Positions 1 to 6,705 of a stretch of DNA of 13,277 bases are shown here, piece by piece. This stretch comes from Dehalococcoidia bacterium (lineage in GTDB: Bacteria > Chloroflexota > Dehalococcoidia > E44-bin15). How positions within the stretch are numbered: position 1 is the first letter of the stretch; each line of letters begins with the position of its first letter. The notes beneath the pieces were generated by a model that did not search any database, had not been told where the DNA came from, and worked only from the letters and a program-made list of their open reading frames with translations. Location of the stretch: the NCBI GenBank assembly GCA_030638665.1, contig DAOWEF010000021.1, forward strand, positions 1 to 13,277, in the 5' to 3' direction. A program made the translations under genes and the position numbers.

Positions 1-982
1 CAGGATTATCTTTGCCGAGTATTGATACTGCCAGTGCGAGCGTGGCACCGCATGCACTACAAAGTGTCTTGCCTGGATGAGGACTTGAAAGTCCTGTTAC
101 TCTTGACTGGCTCAACAATACTTTATCTAGTTCAAATTGCCACTCAAGCTGCTCCTTGAGAGATTCTATATCCTCTCCCTTGATTAGAATTGTGCTGATA
201 TCGAAAGATCGATTATGCCTTTCGGCAAATTCTCTCAGATAATCAACCTGTGAAGGGTCGATTCCCAGGATAGTTGCCCCGACAGTGTCACACTCGAATA
301 TATCCGGGCTGGCTATAATCAAATCCTTGCGGTGGGCCACACCAGCGTAAGTTTCCGGACCCTTTTCCAACATGTATATTCCGTCAATTATGACCAGATC
401 GCTCTCGATAGCTTCGTTCAAAAGACAAATTAGACTATCTAATCGATTGGTAGTATGAAACTTCTGTTTGGAAGCTTTGCTGAGACACCCCTTCAGGTTC
501 TTGAAACCTAGAGAGACTTTAGTTTGAAAGTGGGTTTTTAGGACCGGAATGTTTATTAGAAAGTCTGTCTCTAAGGCTGCTTTGGAAACTTGAGCCTTTA
601 CCCCTCCCAAATCTAGCTTCTGGAAAGGACCCTGGTTGAAATCGATCAGTTTAACCCCGTGTTTTTCAGCCACCCTGTCAATGCCTGTACCTTTAAAACC
701 TCGTTTCGTATATGGCTCAAGTTCATCGAGTATACCGATAATGGCACCCTCGCCGATAGAAATGTCTCTGCAGCCATGTTCGAGTAGTAATTGTATGACT
801 CCATCTATTATCTTTGAGGTGGTGACCATTCCATATGGGGGCATTAATCTGTGCCGGAAGCAGTTATTGGGTTTTATCAGGATCTTATCGTTCCTATTTA
901 GCTTCCTGAATCCATCACATAGTTCAACGGCCTTACGAAGCGAATCCAGGGAATCGTCAAATTTCACCAGCGATACCGTCAT
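1..982 (-). CDS. DUF362 domain protein, 3' end outside window
   Basis: The minus strand is open from an ATG at 980-982 to the left edge, giving about 327 residues with no stop. The translation fits the DUF362 family: an early ILIKPNN segment (about residues 35-41), a GEGAIIG glycine-rich stretch, IPVLKTH followed by FKNLKGC, and VIIDGIYMLEKGP. DUF362 proteins are widespread, often carry Fe-S domains and mostly lack an assigned reaction. Near the visible C-terminus is a CSAC pair (TLCSACGATLA), but no full 4Fe-4S ferredoxin motif before the edge. The start is chosen because its ATG overlaps the stop of the upstream acyltransferase in an ATGA arrangement, which suggests translational coupling. 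Base composition is lower in GC than the genes right of 3500. Family membership is fairly sure; function is unknown. Confidence 0.8.
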   Translation of the reverse strand, partial: MTVSLVKFDDSLDSLRKAVELCDGFRKLNRNDKILIKPNNCFRHRLMPPYGMVTTSKIIDGVIQLLLEHGCRDISIGEGAIIGILDELEPYTKRGFKGTGIDRVAEKHGVKLIDFNQGPFQKLDLGGVKAQVSKAALETDFLINIPVLKTHFQTKVSLGFKNLKGCLSKASKQKFHTTNRLDSLICLLNEAIESDLVIIDGIYMLEKGPETYAGVAHRKDLIIASPDIFECDTVGATILGIDPSQVDYLREFAERHNRSFDISTILIKGEDIESLKEQLEWQFELDKVLLSQSRVTGLSSPHPGKTLCSACGATLALAVSILGKDNP

Positions 983-2389
983 GATCCCTCCGGAGCGGCC
1001 GGGTAGTTTCTAATCTCTTCAGTATATAGATCCAAAAACATCTGAGCCTTTTCTTTCGAGAAAAGGGCAGATCTATAGGTGAGAGAGATATTTAAACGCT
1101 TATTGTAGATGCCGGCGCAGAGGCTCAGTCCCATCGGGGTTACCACAGGTGCTGAGCCGGTAACATTGACAATTTTAGAGCTACCTATACTGGTAACAGC
1201 AGGTTCTTCGGAGCCTACTTTCGGCCAGACCACGCCCATATTAGTAATGAGAATAGTATCGACGTAGGTTCGGGTAATCATCAAGAACCTACACATTCCT
1301 CTCATAACTGCTAGAGGAAAGAGAGAGCAAAAGTAGAAGAAATAAACTAGGGAGAAGGCCATCCTATTCTTGGCTGCATATATGTTGTCTGTCCTTTCCT
1401 TTCTCAATAGCTTTGCGGGATCAGCCCTATCTTGGGGAGTGGTTACAGGGGAAATCCAGGATGCCTGATTGGAAACAACGTACCGGAACCCCTTGGGACT
1501 TATATTTACCGGTGCCATTATGCGTATCTTTTTACTGACTTTTCCGTGCATGCTATTCCATTTTTCAACGACTGTGTAACACGCAGCCAGAAAAACATCG
1601 TTCAGTTCGACACCGGCTGATCTTGCTTTAGACTCACTCTGTTCTCGTTCCCTTGGGCCCATTAGCTTATTATAAAGGTGAAGTTCTTTTAAGTGCCCTG
1701 ACTTATCATGGAAAACCCTTGTTGGGGCCGGAAGGGCGGCTATAACAAACCGATGGAAAAGACTAGAGATCATTTTCATAATAGTAGTGCTCTACCCTTG
1801 ACCTTTGGCTGCGGGCAAATTCCAGCAATTCATCCCCTTTACGGGATATGCGGACATCTTCTGACGGTCTAGAAACCTCAGAAACCTCGTTGTTGTAAAT
1901 TTCAATGACCTTCCTTATAAAAAGAACGCCGCGGAGTCCGTCTGTTGCAGAGTGATGAAAAGTGAAAACCAGCGAAGATTCAGCCTCGTTTTTCTTTATT
2001 AGAAGGGCTCTAAATGGAAATCGCTTTCTTATATCCATAGGCTGGTTCATCCATTCAGATAGATATCTCTCATAGTCTGCATCTTGGAGTTCGGCTAGGT
2101 CTTGGACAGTCAGGACTCCTTCTCCGAAATCATCTTGTATTTCGCGGTAAAGCCTGAAACCTTTGCTTCATAGAATCGTTCTCATAATGGGGTGAGCTTC
2201 TTGCGCGGACGTAATTGCTTGATTCAATCTAACAGGATCTATCTCCCCTTCGAGGTTTAGAATTGCGTGAATAAGCGCGAGCTCATTTATATCATCAAGA
2301 GCCAGTTCGCATTTATCGACGCAATTCAGTGGTATTGATCTGCCGGGCTTTTTCATTTCACTTCGCATGGTAGGTTTGAACAGGATCAA
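979..2389 (-). pseudogene. Condensation-type (HHxxxDG) acyltransferase, broken by a nonsense codon and a frameshift
   Basis: Three consecutive minus-strand pieces read as one protein of about 470 residues. The first (TTG at 2389, or ATG at 2368 or 2356) ends at an in-frame TGA at 2168-2170 after HPIMRTIL. The same frame then stays open through SKGFRLYREIQDDFGEG to the catalytic HHSATDG motif (about 1937-1957) and ends at a TAG near 1764. The third piece, in another frame from about 1779, supplies the C-terminal half (ALPAPTRVF, VELNDVFLAACY, IRIMAPVNIS) and ends at 979. HHxxxDG marks the condensation / WS-DGAT / PapA / alcohol acetyltransferase superfamily, which transfers acyl groups from thioesters to hydroxyl or amine acceptors. 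The acceptor cannot be told. Two independent lesions favour a pseudogene. Sequencing error could explain the frameshift but is less likely to explain both. Confidence 0.75.
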
Positions 2390-2484
2390 ACGGGGTGATT
2401 CGTCATAGTCATGTCATGAATTAAACTCGAGGCTGGCTGTATTCAAGCGACTAAGTCATACCTGTTACCATGAAGTTTGTTTGG

Positions 2485-2907
2485 TTATTTATCCAATGAT
2501 TCGATCCTTTTTTTTGCCGCTTGCGCAATCTCATCTGATACTGCTTGACCGCCTCGGCGTGCTAGCCATGCCAGAAGCCCTGAGACCTCGCCGCCTATGG
2601 TAACCTTCGTCTTGCCATTTACAGGTTCCAAGAAATAGAAGCGTGTCAAGTTGGTGCCCAGTGCTCTTCCTTGCATCACCACGGAACATTCCGGGACAAA
2701 TTCGGTGATTGTCATCAGCAAGTTGACTGTGAGCCTGCTTACCTTAGCCGTCACAGAAAGTTGTGAGCCTACTGTCAAAGGTCCCTCAGAGACCCTCTCA
2801 ATCTTCTTAATGGACCCCATCCATTGGGGCCACTCTTCAAGCCTGTCAACTAGCGCCCATACCTTCTTTACAGGGGCATTGATCTCAACACTGCTGCTAA
2901 ACCTCAT
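2485..2907 (-). CDS. SRPBCC-fold (START/polyketide-cyclase-like) protein
   Basis: This 140-residue protein opens with SSSVEINAPVKKVWALVDRLEEWPQWMGSI, the typical first strand and helix of SRPBCC / polyketide cyclase-dehydrase proteins (APxxxVW followed by a W-P-W segment), and ends in the expected long C-terminal helix (AVSDEIAQAAKKRIESL). The fold makes a hydrophobic pocket for lipids, polyketides or other small ligands. Many members bind rather than catalyse, and the ligand cannot be read from sequence. The ATG at 2907 follows a purine-rich GAAGGGGG stretch nine bases upstream, and a near-consensus promoter lies about 30-60 bases further up, so the start is well supported. It precedes the broken acyltransferase and DUF362 genes with a 95-base gap. 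A lipid- or acyl-related role for the trio is conceivable but is inference only. Confidence 0.8.
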   Translation of the reverse strand: MRFSSSVEINAPVKKVWALVDRLEEWPQWMGSIKKIERVSEGPLTVGSQLSVTAKVSRLTVNLLMTITEFVPECSVVMQGRALGTNLTRFYFLEPVNGKTKVTIGGEVSGLLAWLARRGGQAVSDEIAQAAKKRIESLDK

Positions 2908-2942
2908 ACCTTTTTACCCCCTTCATAACCTCAAGCTTGGTG

Positions 2943-2971
2943 ATGATACGCTCATGGCGTCTAGCTGTCAA
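2943..2971 (-). promoter_or_regulatory. Near-consensus sigma70-type promoter for the SRPBCC gene
   Basis: On the minus strand there is a perfect -35 TTGACA (2966-2971), a 17-base spacer, and a -10 TATCAT (2943-2948; five of six match TATAAT). Transcription would begin near 2936, leaving a leader of about 30 bases containing the GAAGGGGG ribosome-binding stretch and the ATG at 2907. The promoter could also serve the acyltransferase remnant and the DUF362 gene, since I found no better promoter in the 95 bases before the former. Confidence 0.65.
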
Positions 2972-3101
2972 GATCGTGTACTCGTCCAGTACATTCAGGA
3001 CTGCAACACAACAGACAAAATGTAGCTAGGTGGGCGGAGTCTATGGCTCTGCCTCAACGTTCATGAAGTAGTTGAAAGATTGGAACGGGAGGCGTGTCAT
3101 A

Positions 3102-3160
3102 TTCTAACCCGGACTAGCTTGCCGCTGCCCTTAGCGGTCGGTTGCAGTGAGTTGTTAGAC
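3102..3160 (-). other. Candidate integron attC site (59-base element)
   Basis: Read on the minus strand, the element starts with the R''-type core GTCTAAC (3160-3154; fits RYYYAAC) and ends with GTTAGAA (3108-3102; six of seven positions of GTTRRRY). These cores are inverted repeats with one mismatch and bound exactly 59 bases, the classical attC length. Inside, after a short spacer, CTGC (in CTGCAACCGAC) can pair with GC-T-AG on the other arm, leaving one extrahelical base. A central hairpin CCGCT / AGCGG encloses the loop AAGGGC. The R''/L'' half resembles, from memory, the aadA1-type attC arm. The orientation is right for a cassette: R'' lies 19 bases after the stop of the minus-strand reading frame at 3180. 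The imperfect last base of R' and the lack of an integrase or second attC in the window are the main cautions. Confidence 0.65.
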
Positions 3161-3179
3161 GGGCGTTGCTCTGAATATT

Positions 3180-3514
3180 TCACACTAGGCCGAGGAGAGT
3201 GGGTACAACTGAAATGACTGCGCCTGTTACTCCTCCCACAAGCAGACTAGGAATTTTGGGTCGCCAACTCCTAGCCGCGATAAGTTCTTTGTTCAACTGT
3301 TCGATAGTACCGGATAACCGTTGAACTTCTGAAAGAAAATCGTCCAGAGTTGTTGCGCGTTCTTGAATATTATTGAACAGGATGGTGGATGTTAACGGGA
3401 TTGTCCTGTCGCCAATTCTCTGAAACGCACCTCCATCTACTAGATATGGTACTTTATGTTTCCCTCGCTGCGGGGGCTTAAAGCGCGCCTTGACAATAGC
3501 GAATCTCGTTATAG
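3180..3514 (-). pseudogene. 5'-truncated gene remnant, AlbA_2 (Schlafen-type)-like C-terminal part plus TM segment
   Basis: A minus-strand frame runs from the end of the hydrolase gene to a TGA at 3180-3182, about 110 codons, with no ATG, GTG or TTG near its beginning. The translation looks like real protein: RFAIVKARFKPPQRGKHKVP, then GGAFQRIGDRTIPLTS, then a helical stretch with heptad character (TLDDFLSEVQRLSGTIEQLNKEL), then a hydrophobic C-terminal segment (SLLVGGVTGAVISVVPTLLGLV) that could be a membrane anchor. The 'Y-(V/Q)-R-x-G-(S/D)-x-T' type segment resembles the second half of AlbA_2 domains, with the N-terminal half missing. The break falls within a few dozen bases of the hydrolase stop. 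If intact it would need a rare ATT start. It sits just upstream of the attC-like site, like a cassette gene. The family call is tentative. Confidence 0.5.
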
Positions 3515-4162
3515 AGCGTGCTTGAGCACCACGATCTCTGTGGACGCGGGGAGCTGACCGCGTTTAAACTCCACCTCGGAGGCGTCCATCCGCTTCACAT
3601 TGGCCTTGCTGGCTAGGAAAGGCTCGACATCGCTTACGGGGAAAGTGGGGCACCTGTCCGTTTGATAGTGCATGGGGATAACCACGCGGGGCTGAACCTG
3701 GTCGACTACTCGATGGGCTCCGGCAGGGTCAAGGGTAAAGTTTCCGGCCATTGGGGTGAGCAGGACATCGACCTCGCCGATGTCAGCTAGCTGCTGGTCG
3801 CTGAGCGTATGACCCAGGTCTCCAAGATGGCAGAGCCTAACCCCGTTCACGGTGAAACAGAATATGTTATTTGGGCCTCGCTGGCTGCCGCCGCTATCAT
3901 CGTGATAGCTTGCTATCCCCGTGAACTCGATGCCTTTTACTTGATGTCCACCGGCACCACGGATCACCTGAGGGTTGCCAGGAACACCCTTTACATAGTT
4001 GTGGTCGGGGTGCTCGTGGCTGACCACCACGATATCGGCCGCCTCCTCTATTTTGCCATAATTAACCCCAAAGGTCCCGGGCTCGAAAGGGTCAGTAATG
4101 ATCTTGATTCCTTCATCCGAGGTGATTATAAAAGCAGAGTGACCAAGCCATTTTACCTTCAT
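3509..4162 (-). CDS. UlaG-like metallo-beta-lactamase-fold metal-dependent hydrolase
   Basis: This 217-residue protein has the MBL-fold metal signature HEHPDH (HxHxDH, residues 49-54), an early WLGHSAF segment, TDPF near residue 23-26, GDLGH around the second metal-ligand region, LTPMAGNFT and a late PMHYQTD. These match the UlaG / UPF0173-type branch of zinc or manganese hydrolases, cytoplasmic enzymes with mostly unknown substrates. The frame extends upstream to 4303, but the start is set at ATG 4162 because AAGGAGG lies eight bases before it, MKVKWLGHSA is the usual family N-terminus, and the upstream extension is Lys/Ser-rich and unconserved-looking. It follows pepA after 133 bases, so it may be read from the same message. 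The C-terminus (TEIVVLKHAL) looks complete, although the sequence directly beyond it is a rearranged junction. Confidence 0.87.
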   Translation of the reverse strand: MKVKWLGHSAFIITSDEGIKIITDPFEPGTFGVNYGKIEEAADIVVVSHEHPDHNYVKGVPGNPQVIRGAGGHQVKGIEFTGIASYHDDSGGSQRGPNNIFCFTVNGVRLCHLGDLGHTLSDQQLADIGEVDVLLTPMAGNFTLDPAGAHRVVDQVQPRVVIPMHYQTDRCPTFPVSDVEPFLASKANVKRMDASEVEFKRGQLPASTEIVVLKHAL

Positions 4163-4295
4163 TTTAGAAGCCTCCTTCTTTGATTTTTTTAAACTTTCTG
4201 AAGCGCTTTTTAGAACCGGGGCTTTCCTAGGAAAATCCCCCTTTTGTGAAACCTTTCCAAATAGTTCGAAATTTTTCGGCTGTCTCATCCCTTCC

Positions 4296-5792
4296 CTATT
4301 CATGGGTCAGGATGAGATTGGCCAGGGTTCTCACCGCAACACCGGTTGCCCCTTTCACCAGGTAGGTTCGTTCTTTCTCGGCGTGGGAGGGGCCGGCAAT
4401 ATCCAGATGAACCCAGGGTGTCTCCGCAACAAATTCGGCGAGGAACTGAGCCCCGGTGATCGCACCTCCCCATCTGCCCGCGGAGTTCTTGATGTCGGCG
4501 ATATCGCTCTTGTTCTGCTCCTTATACTCCTCATACATAGGCATCTGCCAGATGTACTCTCCAGCCTCCTCACCCGCCTTAATCACCCTATCCACTAGCT
4601 CCTGATTATTGCCGAAGGCACCGGTACAGAAGTCGCCCAGCGCGATGTGACAGGCACCGGTCAGCGTAGCAACATCCACCACTGGGGAGAGCCCCAACTT
4701 ACGAGCATAACAGAGGGCATCGGCCAGAATGAGCCGCCCCTCGGCATCTGTGGTCACAACCTCAATGGTCTTGCCATTTGACGCCTGCACGATGTCTCCC
4801 GGCTTGAGGGCTGCGCCGTCGGGGAGGTTCTCCGTCGCGGGCACGAGCGCAGTGACATTAACCTTCGGCCTGAGCTCACCGATGGCACGCATGGCAGCGA
4901 TAACGGCAGCGCCGCCGGCCATGTCCCCCTTCATATCCCCTAGCCCCTCTGAGGGCTTAATGGAGATGCCCCCGGAGTCGAAGGTTATCCCCTTGCCTAC
5001 AAGACCCAAGGGGCTTTTTGCTGGATCGCCACCTTTATAGTTGAGGAGGATGAGCTTTGGCGGCTGCCTGCTTCCCCGGGCCACGCTCAGGAGGGCGCCC
5101 ATCCCCAGCCGCTCCATATCTGCTTGCTCTAGGATGCGGCACTCAAACCCCCACTCGTCGGCGACTCTTTGGGCCACCTCCGCCATGTGAGTGGGGGTCA
5201 TGTAGTTGGCCGGCTCGTTGGCCATATCACGGGCGAGGTTTGTGGCCTCCGCCATTATTCGCCCCCCGGCGCACCCCCGCTCCAGCGCAGCGAGCTTTGC
5301 CTCATCGCGTTCCACGATGAGCAGCTGCTCAATCTCCCCCTCCTCCGCTTCCTTGGTTTGGTGCTTGCGGAAGGTATAAAGACCCAACATAGCGCCCTCT
5401 GTCACCGCCTGGGCCGATTTCTCAGCATCTATGCCACCCACGCCGGCGCCGTGGGCAATGGTTGCCACCTGCGTCGCGCCAACCCTCCTTAGGAAGCGGC
5501 AGGCCTCGGCAGCAACCCCGCGAATCACGGAGAGAGTTAGCTCCTCCTCCTTCCCCAAGCCAGCAACGACCACCCTCTCAGGCGCGATCTTACCCATGCT
5601 ATGAATCAGGGTGATTTCGTTGCGCTTCCCCTTAATCTCCCCCTCAGCGATGAGCTGGGTAATCAGCCCGCCCAGGGCTTTGTCCACCGCCGCCGTGGCC
5701 CCGCCGGGGTTTTTCACCCCTTCAAAGAGATTCACTATGATGGCACATAGGGGGAGCCCTGTGATGTCTCCGGATACAACCTTAACCTCCAT
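4296..5792 (-). CDS. pepA: Leucyl aminopeptidase, M17 family
   Basis: This cytosolic two-metal exopeptidase removes N-terminal residues from peptides. It is 498 residues long, normal for the family. The N-terminal macro-like domain covers about residues 1-170 and the catalytic domain follows. All expected catalytic and metal residues can be seen by position in the motifs: K267 in VGKGITFDSGG, D272, K279, D290 in GDMAGGA, and D349, E351 and R353 in TTDAEGRL. ATG 5792 follows GAGGAGGG eleven bases upstream. The gene lies 113 bases after the kinase gene, in a gap that carries two small inverted repeats, and 133 bases before the hydrolase. PepA of some bacteria also binds DNA; nothing here addresses that. 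Identification is secure. Confidence 0.96.
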   Translation of the reverse strand: MEVKVVSGDITGLPLCAIIVNLFEGVKNPGGATAAVDKALGGLITQLIAEGEIKGKRNEITLIHSMGKIAPERVVVAGLGKEEELTLSVIRGVAAEACRFLRRVGATQVATIAHGAGVGGIDAEKSAQAVTEGAMLGLYTFRKHQTKEAEEGEIEQLLIVERDEAKLAALERGCAGGRIMAEATNLARDMANEPANYMTPTHMAEVAQRVADEWGFECRILEQADMERLGMGALLSVARGSRQPPKLILLNYKGGDPAKSPLGLVGKGITFDSGGISIKPSEGLGDMKGDMAGGAAVIAAMRAIGELRPKVNVTALVPATENLPDGAALKPGDIVQASNGKTIEVVTTDAEGRLILADALCYARKLGLSPVVDVATLTGACHIALGDFCTGAFGNNQELVDRVIKAGEEAGEYIWQMPMYEEYKEQNKSDIADIKNSAGRWGGAITGAQFLAEFVAETPWVHLDIAGPSHAEKERTYLVKGATGVAVRTLANLILTHE

Positions 5793-5830
5793 CTCTTTTT
5801 TCGCCCTCCTCGTTGGTTTCGCCTGTTTGA

Positions 5831-5865
5831 ACCTGACTGCAGGTAAGATATCAGTCCAATCTTAC
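5831..5865. repeat. Two adjacent small inverted repeats in the kinase-pepA gap
   Basis: The + strand reads ACCTG-ACTG-CAGGT (5831-5844), a perfect 5-bp stem with a 4-base loop. It overlaps the start of GTAAGAT-N9-ATCTTAC (5843-5865), a perfect 7-bp inverted repeat. Neither is followed by a T-run in the direction of transcription, so they do not look like an intrinsic terminator. They lie about 40-75 bases upstream of the pepA start and could be an operator or an mRNA-processing hairpin. Function is unknown. Confidence 0.35.
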
Positions 5866-5905
5866 TGGAGCAGCTCTCGTCTGAATGTCCCGAAACGCCC
5901 AAAAT

Positions 5906-6553
5906 TCAACGATTTACCTCACGCACAATCTTGTCGATTACCGGGGTGATGTCCCTAGAGGTATCGACAGCGAAGTGGTTTCGTCGAATGCGCTGCGCCG
6001 CAGCGCTCATCCGCCGATAAACCCTCCAGTCAGCCTCCGATTTGTCCTCCGGATCGAGGCGAGAGAGGCGATCCTGGAGTCGCTGGCGCACCAATTCTGG
6101 AGGCGCCTCAACACGCACTATAATCAGCCTCGCTCCCACGCTGTCGGCAATGTGATAGAGGTGCTCCCGGTGGTATTCGATCAAGTTTGTGGCGTCGAAG
6201 ATAAGCGGGATCCCTCTTCGCAGCAGGTCTTCGATGAGCATGTGGCAAGCCCGAAACACGCGGTCGCTTTCGCCACGGCTATAATTTGGCGTCGGGAAAA
6301 GCAATCCCCTCAGGGCATCGCTCTCCAGGATGGGAAAAGGTGAGGCCGGGGGGCGTGTGGAGATAGAAGGTGATGCCGAGGGAAGGGGGGAGAGCGAAAA
6401 AAGACGCTCGGCAAGCCGGCGGCAGAAGTAGGACTTCCCGCTGCCAGGCAGGCCACTTACCACAATGAAGGCCGGGGTGATGGTGGGTTCGGGCAATTCA
6501 CCCAGGCTTTCCCTCAGCTGTTGCACATCTTTCCTGGTTTGGGTATCTTCCAT
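5906..6553 (-). CDS. P-loop AAA_33-type kinase/ATPase
   Basis: The protein has a Walker A motif GLPGSGKS (residues 34-41 from the ATG at 6553), SDALRG after it, a FDATNL segment where small-molecule and nucleic-acid kinases keep a second active-site strand, VRVEAPPELVRQRL, and basic residues in the lid region (DRLSRLDPEDKSEADWRVYRRM). This is the AAA_33 / zeta-toxin / polynucleotide-kinase-like fold, which phosphorylates small molecules, RNA or nucleotide sugars; the substrate is unknown. A Ser/Pro-rich stretch of about 22 residues separates the P-loop helix from SDALRG and looks like a low-complexity insertion. The frame can also begin at a GTG at 6601. ATG 6553 is preferred because the first 16 residues are Lys/Gly-rich with no family look, but neither start has a clear ribosome-binding site. 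Confidence 0.75.
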   Translation of the reverse strand: MEDTQTRKDVQQLRESLGELPEPTITPAFIVVSGLPGSGKSYFCRRLAERLFSLSPLPSASPSISTRPPASPFPILESDALRGLLFPTPNYSRGESDRVFRACHMLIEDLLRRGIPLIFDATNLIEYHREHLYHIADSVGARLIIVRVEAPPELVRQRLQDRLSRLDPEDKSEADWRVYRRMSAAAQRIRRNHFAVDTSRDITPVIDKIVREVNR

Positions 6554-6669
6554 GCCTTTTTCGCTCTTTCCGTTTCTTTCGCCTTTTATCCATTGTCGCA
6601 CGCCGGTTTTGTTGCCATATCATAGACCATCTGGGCGAAATAAAGGGATTTCACCACAGGTGGCGAGGC

Positions 6670-6692
6670 CTGAAGTTCCGCTCCGGCTTCAG
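6670..6692 (-). other. Hairpin just after the second degV gene
   Basis: A perfect 6-bp inverted repeat, CTGAAG / CTTCAG, encloses an inner CCG-GAG-CGG pairing. It begins 13 bases after the degV stop on the minus strand. No T-run follows in that direction, so it is not a standard intrinsic terminator. It may stabilise the 3' end of the long upstream message, and it marks the first real gap (about 150 bases to the kinase ATG) after the tightly packed genes from nrdJ. Confidence 0.35.
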
Positions 6693-6705
6693 AAAATGGG
6701 CCTCC

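Noticed and set aside
2168..2170. TGA as selenocysteine or a reassigned codon
   Set aside because: TGA is used as a normal stop in other genes here, the position is not a known redox site of the family, no SECIS-like hairpin was evident, and a second lesion follows.
2390..2484. TTGAAT-N17-TAATTC as a promoter for the acyltransferase
   Set aside because: The -10 matches only two of six positions; it is too weak to call.
2897..3025. Minus-strand frame of 43 codons ending VMKGVKRYEV and overlapping the SRPBCC start
   Set aside because: It has no ATG or GTG start for the bulk of the frame and lies across the promoter and ribosome-binding region of the SRPBCC gene; chance is the simpler explanation.
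3440..3560. A second attC or attI site at the upstream end of the cassette-like gene
   Set aside because: I found no RYYYAAC/GTTRRRY pair near the hydrolase stop, so an intact cassette with both boundaries is not supported.
4163..4303. N-terminal extension of the hydrolase to an ATG at 4303
   Set aside because: The extension is Lys/Ser-rich and unlike the family, whereas the ATG at 4162 has an ideal AAGGAGG and gives the usual N-terminus.
6619..6624. TATGAT as a -10 box for the kinase gene
   Set aside because: No acceptable -35 lies at the proper distance, so a promoter cannot be supported.
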